The translations under genes and the position numbers were made by a program. DNA of 64,000 nt from Caenorhabditis elegans (taxonomy: Eukaryota > Nematoda > Chromadorea > Rhabditida > Rhabditidae). Below, one piece after another: positions 34,326 to 45,353 of the stretch; the first letter of the stretch is position 1; each line of letters opens with the position of its first letter. Location: positions 14,012,001 through 14,076,000 of the forward strand of contig NC_003283.11 of assembly GCF_000002985.6 (NCBI RefSeq), given 5' to 3'. Under the pieces are notes generated by a model. The model had not been told where the DNA came from. It made no database searches and saw only the letters and a program-made list of their open reading frames with translations.

Positions 34326-34959
34326 CTCTCTCAATATCCGACTGAAAATGTTGATGCATAGACGACATGTGAATTGAATGCTTTCTTTCGGAAATCACTA
34401 TCGGCATTAGCAATCACTGCGCACCTAAATAAGAAAAACACTTTAACCGCAAATAGCCTTTTCCTCACAAGTGGATTAGGGCTGTGCGGCTGATGACTCG
34501 GCTGTTGGAGCAAATCAACGTTTTTCAACGTATTAGCAATGATCAATTAGGGAATACTTGTATTTGCCATATCGGCTGAGTCTTGAGCTTCTAATTCTAG
34601 AAAAAAGTTTTTAAAAAAGTGCACACACCTTCCAGAAAAACTCGTTTTTCCAATCAGCCGACAGCCGACAGCCGAGTTACTCGGCTGATTCAAAAAGCCG
34701 ACTGTTTTGTCAAGGTGTGTGCACTTTATAAAAACTTTTTTTCTAGAATAAGAAGCTCATGACTCAGCCAATACTGCAAATACAAATATTCTTTAATTGA
34801 TCAGTGCTAACACGTTGAAAAACTTGATTGTCTCCATCAGCCGAGTCATCAGCCGCACAGCCCTAAAGTGGATACACATTTTTGGAAGATTTGCTTTGCA
34901 TTTCGTAGATGAGCAATTCATGAGTTTTGTGTCTTCATCAATTTGAACAGTTACAAATC
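34326..34959 (-). pseudogene. Exons with SWIM-like Cys/His motif split by a transposon
   Basis: On the minus strand an exon opens at 34959 after an ATTTTCAG acceptor: FVTVQIDEDTKLMNCSSTKC, then KANLPKMCIH, where a 389 bp element interrupts it at 34866. Beyond the element (34476 downward) a GTGAGG donor, a 44-base intron and a second exon (34424-34331: AVIANADSDFRKKAFNSHVVY) follow. The spacing C-x4-C-x6-C-x-H, then AV, resembles SWIM zinc fingers found in Mutator-type transposases and some nuclear proteins. It lies upstream of, and in the same orientation as, the MSP-like gene. Confidence 0.5.
34477..34865. mobile_element. hAT-like palindromic MITE in the palindrome spacer
   Basis: The 389 bp element has terminal inverted repeats starting TAGGGCTGTGCGGCTGATGA and extending, imperfectly, over most of its length. 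The centre has CAGCCGACAGCCGAC...GTCGGCT. The 8 bp AAGTGGAT is present on both sides (34469-34476, 34866-34873). The target duplication size suggests hAT-type mobilisation. It interrupts an exon. Confidence 0.87.
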
Positions 34960-35019
34960 TGAAAATTGTTAGTGGCTTAAAAAATACTTCAAACTCGGCA
35001 AACACTCTTTGATTACCTT

Positions 35020-35350
35020 CTCTTTGACTACCTTTTGCTCATTGACTATCTCAGATCAATTACTACCTTTCGGCTCATTGACTTCCTTTGCTCATTGACT
35101 ACCTCAGATCATTGACTACCTTTCGGCTCATTGACTACCTTCAGTTGCTCATTGACTACCTTTATCTAATTTTTCAGAATTTTCAGTTTTTTTCGCTGAA
35201 AAATCAGGATTTTCAATAACATGTTACTTTTTGATGTCTAAGAAGGTCGTGCACTTTCTCATTTCCTGAAATTCCGGAAAAAATGGAGATGAGATCTGAT
35301 ATATAAATGCTCATTGACTACCTTCAAATGCTCTTTGGCTACCTCTATCT
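35020..35350. repeat. Tandem CTCATTGACTACCTT repeats
   Basis: About eight imperfect copies of a ~17-24 base unit, CTCATTGACTACCTT(T/C), lie at 35020-35165 and resume at 35310-35350. Simple local expansion in the spacer; no coding potential. Confidence 0.75.
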
Positions 35351-35559
35351 AATAAAATTTTCCAAAATTTATTTTTTTGAAAACTTTTCAAAATTTGATC
35401 AGATATTATAGAAAAGTGCAATTTTTGTCGTTTTTCTAGTTCGGATGTTCTGCACACTATTGCAGACGAAAACCTGAGGTATAGTAGAACACCTAAGCTC
35501 AAAAAACGCACTCACTTCGGATGCCGATATCTCCGTGGAAAATTTTTTTATGACAAAGT

Positions 35560-35757
35560 GATCAACTACAAAGTTGTATATCTTAATCTGAAGTACAACT
35601 TTGTAGTTGATTGTTTTTTATCAAAAAATTTGTTGGTTGAGATATGAACAGAAAAAGAAGAAGAAAATACAAGCATGAAGGTGCCAAACTTTACACAACT
35701 TTATCTCGACTAACCAATTCTACTATACTCTCTACTCGTTCGTTCGTTCGTTCGTTC
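35560..35757. repeat. Small hairpin, dispersed repeat and TTCG microsatellite at the inner junction
   Basis: CAACTACAAAGTTGTA faces TACAACTTTGTAGTTG at 35563-35612. The block 35635-35708 is shared with 1980-2056. A (TTCG)n tract of about seven units at 35731-35757 abuts the start of the right arm; the left arm has just one TTCG at the mirror position. The microsatellite sits exactly at the inner breakpoint. Confidence 0.75.
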
Positions 35758-35837
35758 GTTCGTTCGAAAGGAAATCATTCCCGATCCCTCCTTGGGTATC
35801 CATTCGTAGATTTATCTTAAAACAATTTTTTTGCAGG

Positions 35838-36588
35838 ATGCATACAAGTCCGGCAAATTCTTCTATGTCGCAGGCGATATATTCCAATGATAGTCTCACC
35901 ACGACTGATGGAGTGCTTGGAGATGAATCTCTCAGTAGTGAAACCAGCATTGTCAGCTTCACCGGTGAAAATGCGTAGGGGCAATGTCGTCGATCTTCTC
36001 GTTTGAGGTATTTCAGACTTTTTACTGTGTCAACTATCAAGTACTTTTCAGAAACAAGCAAAAGAGACAACGTCTATCGGAATCAACTGAAAATAGTATT
36101 CCTGAGCCTGCTTTTTTAAGAAGCAATGTAACATCTTTGACAACAAGCGAATCAGATGATATTCAACAGTTTTTCCTTGAAAACGAGTCGCTATTCCAAA
36201 TTGAATACAAAATTGATTACAAAAACTACAGAGACTACACTATTGTGCCCTCTTTCGGAACTGTTATACCGAAGAGTAAATGCGAAATCGCTTTGATTTG
36301 TCGACCTACCGGAAAGTCTGAATCAGATCAAATGACTATCTCTTACAAAACAGTGGATAGTGATAATGACTTGGCCAACGGATGTTTTTCAGAGATGGAA
36401 AAAATAGTTATTGATATTAAAGGGTAAGTACCTTTTGTGTTTTCAAAAATTCTAAACTTTATAACCAATACCACTTCAGAAGATCACAGGAATCACCAAT
36501 TCACTCAATACCATCATCGTCTGGCTCTTCATCTACTTCTTCGCCTTCTGCCAAGAGAAGAAACATTGTGGACTCTGATTCTGATTGA
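35838..36588 (+). CDS. Small protein with MSP-like segment, right-arm copy (5'-truncated)
   Basis: Exons 35838-35974, 36052-36423 and 36480-36588 are the mirror of 34196-33446 with the same reading frame and no disabling change seen. Unlike the left copy, sequence upstream of 35754 is unrelated (microsatellite and dispersed repeat), so any upstream exons were not carried along. If it is expressed it needs a new promoter or the Met at 35838. Domain content is as in the left copy. Confidence 0.5.
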
Positions 36589-36816
36589 CTGCTACTGTTC
36601 TGTTCTGTTCCATTAAGCTAAATTTAGGTTTTTCATAATTTAGTAGTGCTTTATTTGTTTGTTTCTATTTGGTTATTTTTTTTGTTTCTATTTGTTTTAA
36701 TTGTCGAAATTTTAAAATTTGTCTTCAAATTTGGACGAATTTTTTATTAAATTATCAAAAGGTTGGAAAATAAAAACTTGTTCGCCATTGAATATACTTA
36801 TTAAAAATGTTGCCCC

Positions 36817-37720
36817 CTAATTTGTTGCCCCCAGGGAGAGTTCAAATGTTGCCCCCTTTTTTGTTGCCCCTAGGGAGAGTTGGCCTCCTTCGTGTCTGCA
36901 GAGGCGAAAATGGGTGATGCGGTTTCCATCGTGAGAGCTGAGAGAGATCTGCATGCTACTACACGTCTCTTCTTGTCGACAGGTGAGCCAAATCTTCAAA
37001 AAAAATCTAAAATTACTGGCCGGAAAATTGCAAAATTACTTTGAACTCAGTTTCCGTTTCGAAGCTCATAGTTTCCAGCTCAGATCCAGGATCATGTTTT
37101 TCTGAGAAATGAAGCGCTAATTCCTTCCTTGTCTTGAAGAAAGTACAGTTTTCCACAGGGCATTTGTACCTTCCTCCTGGTTTCTGAGTTGGTTGGGCTC
37201 GAACTGTAGCTACTGAAGAAACAAGCGATTTTTCCGTCGATTTGGGTAGCTGGATTCTCTGAAAAATTGTTCTGAAACTGATCAAATTGTCATAATTGAA
37301 ACGTAATTACTTATATTTAATGTTTTAAATTTTCAGATAGAATACCTTGGGAGGAGGCGAGACCATTGTGGGCGACGTTGTAGCAAGAGTGATTGTCGAA
37401 GGATCGATGGGCTTCTTCCTGTGCTTCTGGTTCATATGGTTCTTCAAGCCTTTCTCTGTTGGAATAACTAGTTCGCATACGGGACACTTCCACGCTCCAC
37501 TGCCTTTTGTCGTCAAGGATTTACCTTCTTTTCTCTGAATTCGGAATTGATCAACTTCAGCCTCACTCGCATTATGCACTTCCCGAAGGTGTCGATACAC
37601 ATTGGTAGTCTTCTTAGATTCGTAAGTTGGACATTTTGGGCATTTTGTCATGAATGACATGATGATAAAAAGTTTCAAAATTACAAAAAGTTGCCTTTTA
37701 TAGTGAGTTTCAGTGCTCAT
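36817..37720 (-). CDS. C2H2 zinc-finger protein, right-arm copy
   Basis: Mirror copy of 32314-33217 with no protein difference seen: three Cys2His2-type fingers and the duplicated LSLGAT tail. Exons are about 37720-37347, 37259-37040 and 36995-36817. Both copies keep open frames, so either or both could be expressed. The expected transcript pair is complementary through the shared inverted repeat. Confidence 0.6.
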
Positions 37721-38294
37721 TTTCCCATGACCTACTTTTTCAGGACTTTTCTCTAATTATCTCAATTTCCAATTGTCTCTAGTACGACCCCCTATAACGT
37801 TCCCACGCTTCGAAATGTTTTTAAAAAAATTCTACGAAAATCGGGATTTTTCAATAGTAAAACTCATGTAGAAATCCGAAAATTCAGTCTTTCCTAGGTT
37901 TATAAATGGAAAAATTTCAGATCGTCCACCACGTCCGCCATCTTCATCAGCTTCTTCGTCTCCAGCTCCTGGATCTGCCAGAAAACCCTATTTTTTTCTC
38001 TATGTCAGTTTAATTGATGTTTAATTCCGAAAAGTCAGCCTTCCCTAGGTTTTTAAATTGAAACATTTAATTTAATTTATTTATTCACTATTTCTTGCCT
38101 TGAAAATTAAGAGCAAAATGAGGAATAAAAATGAGATGAGGTAAGAAATGTGAATGATAAGGTGACACGATTGGAACATGTCCGAGGTCAGATGATACAA
38201 ATGATTTCCAAGAAAAGTTGATGAGAAAAAAATAATAAAAAAATAAAAAAATAAAAAAATATGACATCATGTACAAATGAGTGAGGAAATGAGA

Positions 38295-40535
38295 TCATAC
38301 ATAAGATTCAAGAGGGAGGCAAGAAATGCGCTTGGAGAACGTATAGCCTGACACTGGCACCGGGAAATGTTTTGTTACTAAATTCCATATTGTAAGATGT
38401 GTGTGGAGAAAACTGTTGTTATTTGTTTTGCCTATTGCAGTCATTTGATATGGAAACCGGGGAGATTTGGAATTTTTAAGATAGAGGGCTAGATTTGGAA
38501 AATGATATTTGCCGGTTATTATGTTGTGGAATGTTTTCAATATAAGGAAGACTCGTCTGTGCTTCAAGGACTGCTGGTTTGACTGATTGAGGCGATGCTC
38601 ATATGAATCGTATTGAGTTTTACATTTCTTGAAAACATGCCTAGAAAAGTAACGTAGGGGCTGCTCTAATTTTTTGGTCAGGGAAGCAGATTTAGGATGA
38701 TAAATTTCACATCCGTATTCCAGAATTGGTCTAATATAAGTATTAAATAATTTGAAGTAGAACATCATATTAAGAGAGCGGAAGTTTTTGAGTATTTGGC
38801 GGCATTTAAACATTGCTGCATTTACTTTGACTAGAATGTGTTTTTCATAAGCTAATTGATCATCGACCCATATGCCAAGATCACAGGCTTTAGAACAACA
38901 TTCAATATTTTGTCCGTTTACATAATATTTATATTTTGGGTTTTTCTTACCAACATGAAGTACCTTTGTTTTATTTTCGGCTAGCTTGAGCTGCCAAATT
39001 TTACACCAGTTTTCAATTATTTTTATAGATGACCGCAAGCTTTGACAGTTATTGCTGAAAAGTTTGAGGTCGTCGGCAAATGCAATAACGTGAACATCAG
39101 GGGGGAATAGATCAAGAAGGTCATTTATATAGACCAAAAAAAGAAAGGGTCCAGTGACAGTGCCTTGTAGGACACCAGAAGAGTTCTTGAAGGAAGAATT
39201 TGACAAGGAATCACCAATTTTCACTTTTGAGACGCGATCTGATATAAAGGCTTTAAACCACAAGCAAATGTTATCATCGAAACCGAAGTTTCTCAATTTG
39301 CATAAAAGAAGCTCGTGTGGCACCGAATCGAACGCCTTAGCGAAATCGAAAAGGATAATATCAACAAACTGATTGGGTACCGAAAGAATTTTATGGTAAT
39401 TAGATGAAGCATTTAGGTGGGCAGTTATACACGATCTATTGTTTAAGAATCCAAACTGAAATTTGGATATCTTATGGGAGAATGTTTTCCTGGTAGGATT
39501 TAATACTATTCTTTCGAATAATCTGGACAATGGATGAGTCAAGGCTATGGGCCTATAGTTTTTGGGGTCACTACTGTTGCCCTTTTTGTGTACAGGTATC
39601 ACAATTGAGGTTTTCCAGCAGGATGGGAATGAATTCGTAGTTATGAATTCTTTAAAAATTAGAGATAAAGGAATAGAAATGGAATCGCAGCACTTTTTTA
39701 AAATAAAAAAATTTATGTTGTCAAGGGAATAACCTATTTTGGGTTTTAGTTTAAGAATGGTACTCGCGATAGTTAATGGCGATGTATCTACTGGGGACGG
39801 TGTGCTCTCACAGGAAGGAAAAGTTGGGAAGGGTGGATCATGAGTAACAAAACTTTTTGAAAACTCTTTAACTAATACTTCCGCCATTTCAATCGGTTTA
39901 TCAACATTATTATTGTCTACAGAGAAATGAGTGAGAGAACTGGAAGGCTTTATACGATTTCTAATGTAAGAGAATAGACTTTTAGAGTTCTTAGAGTGAA
40001 TTAATTTATTTTCAAAAGCCATATTTTTCTTTTTGAGGAATTTTAATCTTGATTTAACTCTCTTTTTCAAAACTGAGGATTCAGTGTCTGGGTGATGCTT
40101 ACGAAGTTTTCTGTATAATTTCCTACCTGTAACTTTTGGACTTTGAACTCTTAATGTTGGATATTGGGGAGTGAAATCAGAGATAAGCTCATTAAAAATG
40201 TTGAGAAAATGATTAAGCTTAGAATCAGGTGGAGCAAAGAATGATAGCTGTTTAGGCCAATTGTATGACACCATGTATCCATTGAGGTTGAAAAAATCAC
40301 ATTTTCTGAAATTCATAAAAGACTTGGGAGGGGCAGAATGAGCAGGAGTGGGCTGGGGGAGAGATAAGGAGAAGAAAATGGAAATATGATCTGAGTTTAT
40401 AAATGGAGTACCCGGTTTTAAATTTTGTAAAACACCGGAATTATTTGTAAATATGAGATCAAGAAACGTGCCACTGTTTAATTTGGAAAACCGAGTCGGA
40501 AAATTTACCATTTGTGCCAGATCATGAAATTTCAT
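38295..40535 (-). CDS. LINE reverse transcriptase (ORF2 3' part), right copy
   Basis: 746-codon frame identical in translation to the left copy, with an intact FADD catalytic box, DFAKAFDS and YRPIAL motifs. The upstream endonuclease section (40536-41060) carries the same stop and frameshifts as the left copy. Function is probably lost at element level. Confidence 0.85.
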   Translation of the reverse strand: MKFHDLAQMVNFPTRFSKLNSGTFLDLIFTNNSGVLQNLKPGTPFINSDHISIFFSLSLPQPTPAHSAPPKSFMNFRKCDFFNLNGYMVSYNWPKQLSFFAPPDSKLNHFLNIFNELISDFTPQYPTLRVQSPKVTGRKLYRKLRKHHPDTESSVLKKRVKSRLKFLKKKNMAFENKLIHSKNSKSLFSYIRNRIKPSSSLTHFSVDNNNVDKPIEMAEVLVKEFSKSFVTHDPPFPTFPSCESTPSPVDTSPLTIASTILKLKPKIGYSLDNINFFILKKCCDSISIPLSLIFKEFITTNSFPSCWKTSIVIPVHKKGNSSDPKNYRPIALTHPLSRLFERIVLNPTRKTFSHKISKFQFGFLNNRSCITAHLNASSNYHKILSVPNQFVDIILFDFAKAFDSVPHELLLCKLRNFGFDDNICLWFKAFISDRVSKVKIGDSLSNSSFKNSSGVLQGTVTGPFLFLVYINDLLDLFPPDVHVIAFADDLKLFSNNCQSLRSSIKIIENWCKIWQLKLAENKTKVLHVGKKNPKYKYYVNGQNIECCSKACDLGIWVDDQLAYEKHILVKVNAAMFKCRQILKNFRSLNMMFYFKLFNTYIRPILEYGCEIYHPKSASLTKKLEQPLRYFSRHVFKKCKTQYDSYEHRLNQSNQQSLKHRRVFLILKTFHNIITGKYHFPNLALYLKNSKSPRFPYQMTAIGKTNNNSFLHTHLTIWNLVTKHFPVPVSGYTFSKRISCLPLESYV

Positions 40536-41181
40536 CCAATTATAGAAATACTCAGAGCCCGTGGGAAGAAAATTTGAATTCCACTTGGTGTTTGCAAAAT
40601 TGAAATCACCGAGGAGGACATAAGTATAGGAGGGGCAGTCGAGAAGCTGGTTTAGATTTTTAAAGAGCTCAGCGGTTCTACTTGCGGTAGTGGATGGGGG
40701 CGGTATATCAGTATAAATCTAGTTTTGGATTGCTTATGGTCTAATGCCAGAATTTGACAAAAATGCGAGAGATAAAAGGAAGGTGCAATTGAGACAGGCG
40801 TAAGAGCCCATTTTTTATGAAAAAACACAGCAGTACCTCCGCCGCATTTTTTGGATGGCACTCAAGCCGATCAGATCTTATGCAGGTATAGTGAGGTGAA
40901 GAGCATGAGAAATCAGTAAAAGCATTACTTAGAAATGTTTCGGTAACAAACAAGATGTCTAAACTATTAGAGGCTACGAACTTATGGACAAATTCAAGTT
41001 TTTCAAGCGATGCAATGGAACGAGCATTAGCCTACATGCAATTAACCAGCTTGGGCTTTGAAACACAGACGAGAGCCGCCTTTGAGTTATGTTTAAGTTT
41101 TGTATTTAATTGTGATGTTTGTTGTGTTGGGATGTCATTTGAAAGAGGCGTTAAATCATTCAGTGTCAGGCGGCCGTCTCC

Positions 41182-41791
41182 CTATGCGGCGAGAGGGATT
41201 GAAATTGGGTTCATCGGAAAAGGACGAGGATAGATCAGGTCCACAATTTCAAGATCCCGGATAACGTGCGCAATGCAGCCCGCAGCCTGGTTCGCTTCGT
41301 AGGCCTCCTTACGGAGTTCACGAAGCGCGACAAGCTCGAGGGGAGTCAAGTCCCTACGCGCACGGATGGGTCGAGGAGATTGCGGAATAGAGGAAAAGTT
41401 GCGCCAATTTTTATAGAAACCAGTAAGAAATTCATCGCGAAGGGATTCAGAATTGAAACGAACTTTAGTTGGCCGGGAAATGATTTTGGAATTTTTGGTA
41501 GCAACTCTAAAAACTTCAGTGGGAACAGGGAGAGAGAATTCAAGGGAGAAAGATTTAACCAGATTAAAATCGGAACTAACTTGATCCGGGTTTTTCGCAT
41601 CGGGCAGGTTTTCCAGAACAGCTAGATTCGATTTCTTCTCAAAGGAATGAGCAGTAGATACCAGATTAATCGATTCGACAACTTTCTTCAGCACAGGGTT
41701 CTTCTTCATCACCGAGGAATATAGATCACGATTCGCTGGCTTCTGATTGTAGACATTGCTGTTTGAAAGAATTGACGGTTCAGTAGAGGGG
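41182..41791 (-). pseudogene. LINE ORF1 remnant, right copy
   Basis: Mirror of the left ORF1 remnant, open for about 200 codons with the 5' part lost. The silent or conservative base differences from the left copy seen here are the clearest evidence that two physical copies exist. Confidence 0.6.
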
Positions 41792-42740
41792 CATTTCAGA
41801 TATTCCATCACCACCAACACCTTCATCCACTTCTTCGCCTGGAACGACGGGATTTTCTACAAAAATCGGATTTTTTCTCTATGTCAGTTTAATTGATGTA
41901 TAATTCCGAAAAGTCAGTCTTTCCTAGGTTTTTAAATTGAAACATTTCAGATATTCCATCACCACCAATACCTTCATCCACTTCTTCGCCTGGAACGACG
42001 GGATTTTCTACAAAAATCGGATTTTTTCTCTATGTCAGTTTAATTGATGTATAATTCCGAAAAGTCAGTCTTTCCTAGGTTTTTAAATTGAAACATTTCA
42101 GATATTCCATCACCACCAACACCTTCATCCACTTCTTCGCCTGGAACGACGGGATTTTCTACAAAAATCGGATTTTTTCTCTATGTCAGTTTAATTGATG
42201 TATAATTCCGAAAATTCAGTCTTTCCTAGGTTTTTAAATTGAAACATTTCAGATCGTCCACCACGTCCACCATCTTCATCAGCTTCTTCGTCTCCAGCTC
42301 CTGGATCTGCCAAAACCCCTATTTTTTTTTCTTGGTCAGTCAGATTTATGTAAAAATCCGAAAAGTCAGCCTTCCCTAGGTTTTTAAATTAAAACATTTC
42401 AGATATTTCATCACCACCAACATCTTCATCAACTTCTTCATCTCGAACTCCTGGATTTCCTACAAAAATCGGATTTTTTTCTCTTGGTCAGTCAGATTTA
42501 TGTAAAAGTCCGAAAATTCAGTCTCCCCTAGGTTTTTAAATTGGAAAATTTTCAGATAGTCCACCTCCACCGCCTTCTTCATCCACTTCTTCGTCTCGAA
42601 CTCCTGGATTTTGCAGAAAAGGGCGACCCACCTCCACTGCACAAAATGCGTCCGCTCTCTTAATAACTTTGTTAATATTTATTTTTTTTAAGTTTAATTA
42701 TAATAAAGTGAATAATATTAATAATAAATTTTCCAATTTA
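41792..42740 (+). repeat. ~140 bp tandem array (possible micro-exons), right arm
   Basis: Plus-strand mirror of the left array; further units lie at 37865-38068 beyond the LINE. The last unit (from 42556) reads SPPPPPSSSTSSSRTPGF, then KGRPTSTAQNASALLI, and runs open to a stop near 42740. This suggests that this end is the 3' end of a Pro/Ser-rich gene. The three units nearest the LINE are almost identical (one or two changes), so the array was expanding recently. Confidence 0.62.
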
Positions 42741-44119
42741 TAAACGTATTATATTGTCTTCTCAATGCACTGATGATGTGTAGAGTTCTGCTGATTTTCG
42801 ATTCCTGAAAAAAAACAGGCTACGAATGTTTCCAAGTCGACTTGAATATTGTCTTTTTTCCCAGCTTTTTCCGAGGAGTGGCCCTCATGATATTTTGTAG
42901 TCTTATCTGTGATTTTTGGAATGTGAAAAAAATTTATTTTTTTTCAAGAATTTAATTTTAATTTTTTTTTTCAGCATTTTTGGTTAAAAATTTTCTTCCA
43001 AAATTTACAAATTCAGTGCGAAACGATCAATTTTCCATACAAAAATATTGGAGGCATGAAAAAACTAAATTTGAATGCGCGCGAAAAAAGTGTTCAATGG
43101 AGCGCGTTTACTCGTCGAGCATTTCGGGAACGATAATTTGAAGTCTGTCTCGAAAAATTACAAAATCATGTGACATTGTTAAAAGAAAATTAGGTGCTTG
43201 TTGTCCGTATGGAGTACACGGCTGCGTGGCCGATATTTCTTCGGCCACCATGCGGCGAAAGACCACAGGGCAGACGCAACGCAGACAAACATACAAAATT
43301 ATCACAAGATTTGGAATTTCTTCTGATTTACATTTAAATTACCAGCCGCTGACCGTGCCTCCGGCGCCGCCAACAACTGGATCACAGCGCCTCAAATCGG
43401 GAGAGAACAACGAAAAAAGTGGTTTTGGCGCGGGAGCGCGTTTGCTGCAGACGTCGCACGAATTGGAATTAATGTGTAGCAAAACAGTAAAATATCGCGT
43501 TTTTGCTGGATTTTAGGGATTTTAAAGCAATTTTCAACATGCGGGACCGCCCAGAGACTGTTCGCGATGCGATTTACTTCATTTTAATATAAATTTTTCC
43601 CCAAATAAGCTCGAAATGAGCTCTGAATTTCGGCGAATCTGAAAATTTTTTTTGACCAAAAACAGAATTTTGCAAATAAAAATTGATTTTAGAGCAATTT
43701 ATTGCATAAATATTCCATTAGAATTTTTACTAATAGTTTGAATCTTTTTAAAGAGTTTTAGTCATTAATTTGACTGATAACACAGAAAAATGATTTTTCT
43801 TTACAACGAAATCGATAAAAAAGTAAAGCAACATTTATCAAGGGAAATCTTGCACAATTGGTTAAAAACTTTTATGAAATCCAAGATTTCACTAGAATAA
43901 AGCTACAAATTAATCAAAATCACTAAAAATACAAATAATTCTGATCAAATTTCAATGTTCCAATCTACCAATGGATCTATGCCACGCCAAATTTCTTATG
44001 TAAGTGTTGTCTCCAATTTTCCTTAAAAAATGACTCAACTACTCACATAAATGATCAAATTAACATTTTTTACAAGTTTGGTGTTATATTTTCTTTTCCT
44101 TAATAAGAAACCATCAGGT

Positions 44120-44480
44120 TCTTCCTACTCTCTACGGCTCTAGATACCTTAACTTCGACAACTCCTATCTTTTCGGAGAGGCGAGATATCAACAAGTGAT
44201 CAACTGAAAACTTGTTGAGCACATCAAAAACTATAATATTCAATTTAACCTACGTTTTTATCTTTCAAGATGGGGGAGTTAGACTTACATTTGTATTGCA
44301 TACTTTTTGTTATTCTACTGGCTGCTCTAACTCCCTCATCTTAAGAGATAAACGCATGATTTGAATTAATTATTATAGTTTTTGATATGTTCTACAATTT
44401 CTTAGTTAATCACTTTTTGATATCTTGCCTCTCTGAGGAGATAGGAGTTGTCGAAGTTACAGTATCTATAGCTATACGCA
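44120..44480. mobile_element. Palindromic MITE
   Basis: Arms of about 150 bp: AACTTCGACAACTCCTATCT...GAGGCGAGATATCAA (from 44149) faces TTGATATCTTGCCTCTC...AGATAGGAGTTGTCGAAGTT (to about 44461) in inverted orientation. Complementary inner pieces also match (GGGGGAGTTAGA / TCTAACTCCCTCAT). No ORF, so it is a non-autonomous foldback. Confidence 0.75.
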
Positions 44481-45176
44481 TATGAAGAATCATATGGATT
44501 CTCATCATGCTATACTACTTATCATCTGCTTTTTGTGGGAAACAATGATTCAAAAATGTTTTTTCAAATGATCAAACAAGTTGTGATTTGATCTGAACAT
44601 TTAGAGTTGGTTTAGTGAAGATCAGCTGTCAACTAAACAGTTTCCGTTGATGTGGGCATTTTTGAACAATTTCAAGACGTGAAACCGTGTTATTTCTATC
44701 AAGCTGACGTTTAAAAATTGGAATCAAACATATTAATGCTTGAAAAAATTTGTTTCGCGTAGAAATTTTGTCATAGAGTTAACTTGTTCTAGTCGGTACG
44801 AAAATCAATGATAAATCAACCAAATCTTGAATTTGTTCAATAAAATGTTTTTTAAAACTTTTTTAAAGCAATAATAATCTCAATATTTAATTATTTTTTC
44901 CAAATTTCATCTTGAAAACTCGAATAATCGCGAAATTTCGTCTGAAACTCATTTAATACCGTAAAAGTGTGCAAGCGCGCTCCGTTGGACTTTCCAATTC
45001 TCGATTTTCTTAACTCTCCCGATTTGAGGCGCTGTGTGGATCCATTTAAAATACTTGACAAATTACTTCATTAAATCATTCAAAAAGTCTCATCAAAGTG
45101 TTTTTACTGCAGTAAAATAAAATTTGAAACACATAAAATGTTTTTGGATATCTTTATTTTGAATTGAAACAAAAAC

Positions 45177-45353
45177 AAAACTTAGAAAACATTACAGTGC
45201 ATTTTTTTTTCCACTTTCACGACATTAAAGGAGGGCGCATTTTTCGAAATGGTCTCGCCACGCGCTTCAAAAATCAACGGACGGCGCGTGGCGAGATCAT
45301 TCCGCTTAAATGCGACCCCCTTAAAGTCGCAGAAGTGGAAAAATTACACTGTA
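45177..45353. mobile_element. Small CAGTG-ended palindromic MITE
   Basis: About 177 bp flanked by TA on both sides. It starts CAGTGCATTTTTT...CCACTTTCACGAC and ends GTCGCAGAAGTGGAAAAA..CACTG. The GC-rich core GTCTCGCCACGCGC / GCGCGTGGCGAGA folds back. CAGTG ends with TA flanks fit a Tc1/mariner-mobilised family. Confidence 0.7.

Larger units (their letters stand above)
38069..41791 (-). mobile_element. CR1-type LINE, right copy
   Basis: Mirror of 28243-31965, with the same truncation point, target duplication, stop and frameshifts. It contains the same 746-codon RT frame (40535-38295). Two base differences relative to the left copy were noticed in the ORF1 region (41366 and 41432 areas). It did not insert independently: it was copied as part of the arm. 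Confidence 0.9.
26468..43157. repeat. Giant inverted duplication (palindrome) with 7.4 kb arms
   Basis: Left arm 26481-34274 and right arm 35754-43147 are inverted copies. Every matching pair checked has coordinates summing to 70034 from 26904 to 34274, so there is no net indel over ~7.36 kb. Only a few base differences were seen (for example near 28610-28670). The only length difference is a 398 bp insertion, 26506-26903, in the left arm. The 12 bp string TGTCTCGAAAAA lies in direct orientation at both outer edges (26468-26479, 43146-43157). The spacer is 34275-35753. Contents per arm: zinc-finger gene, MSP-like gene, tandem array, LINE. Confidence 0.95.

Noticed and set aside
26468-43157. 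Palindrome as an assembly artefact
   Set aside because: The arms differ at several bases and by one insertion, and the spacer is unique, so two real copies are more likely; long reads would settle it.
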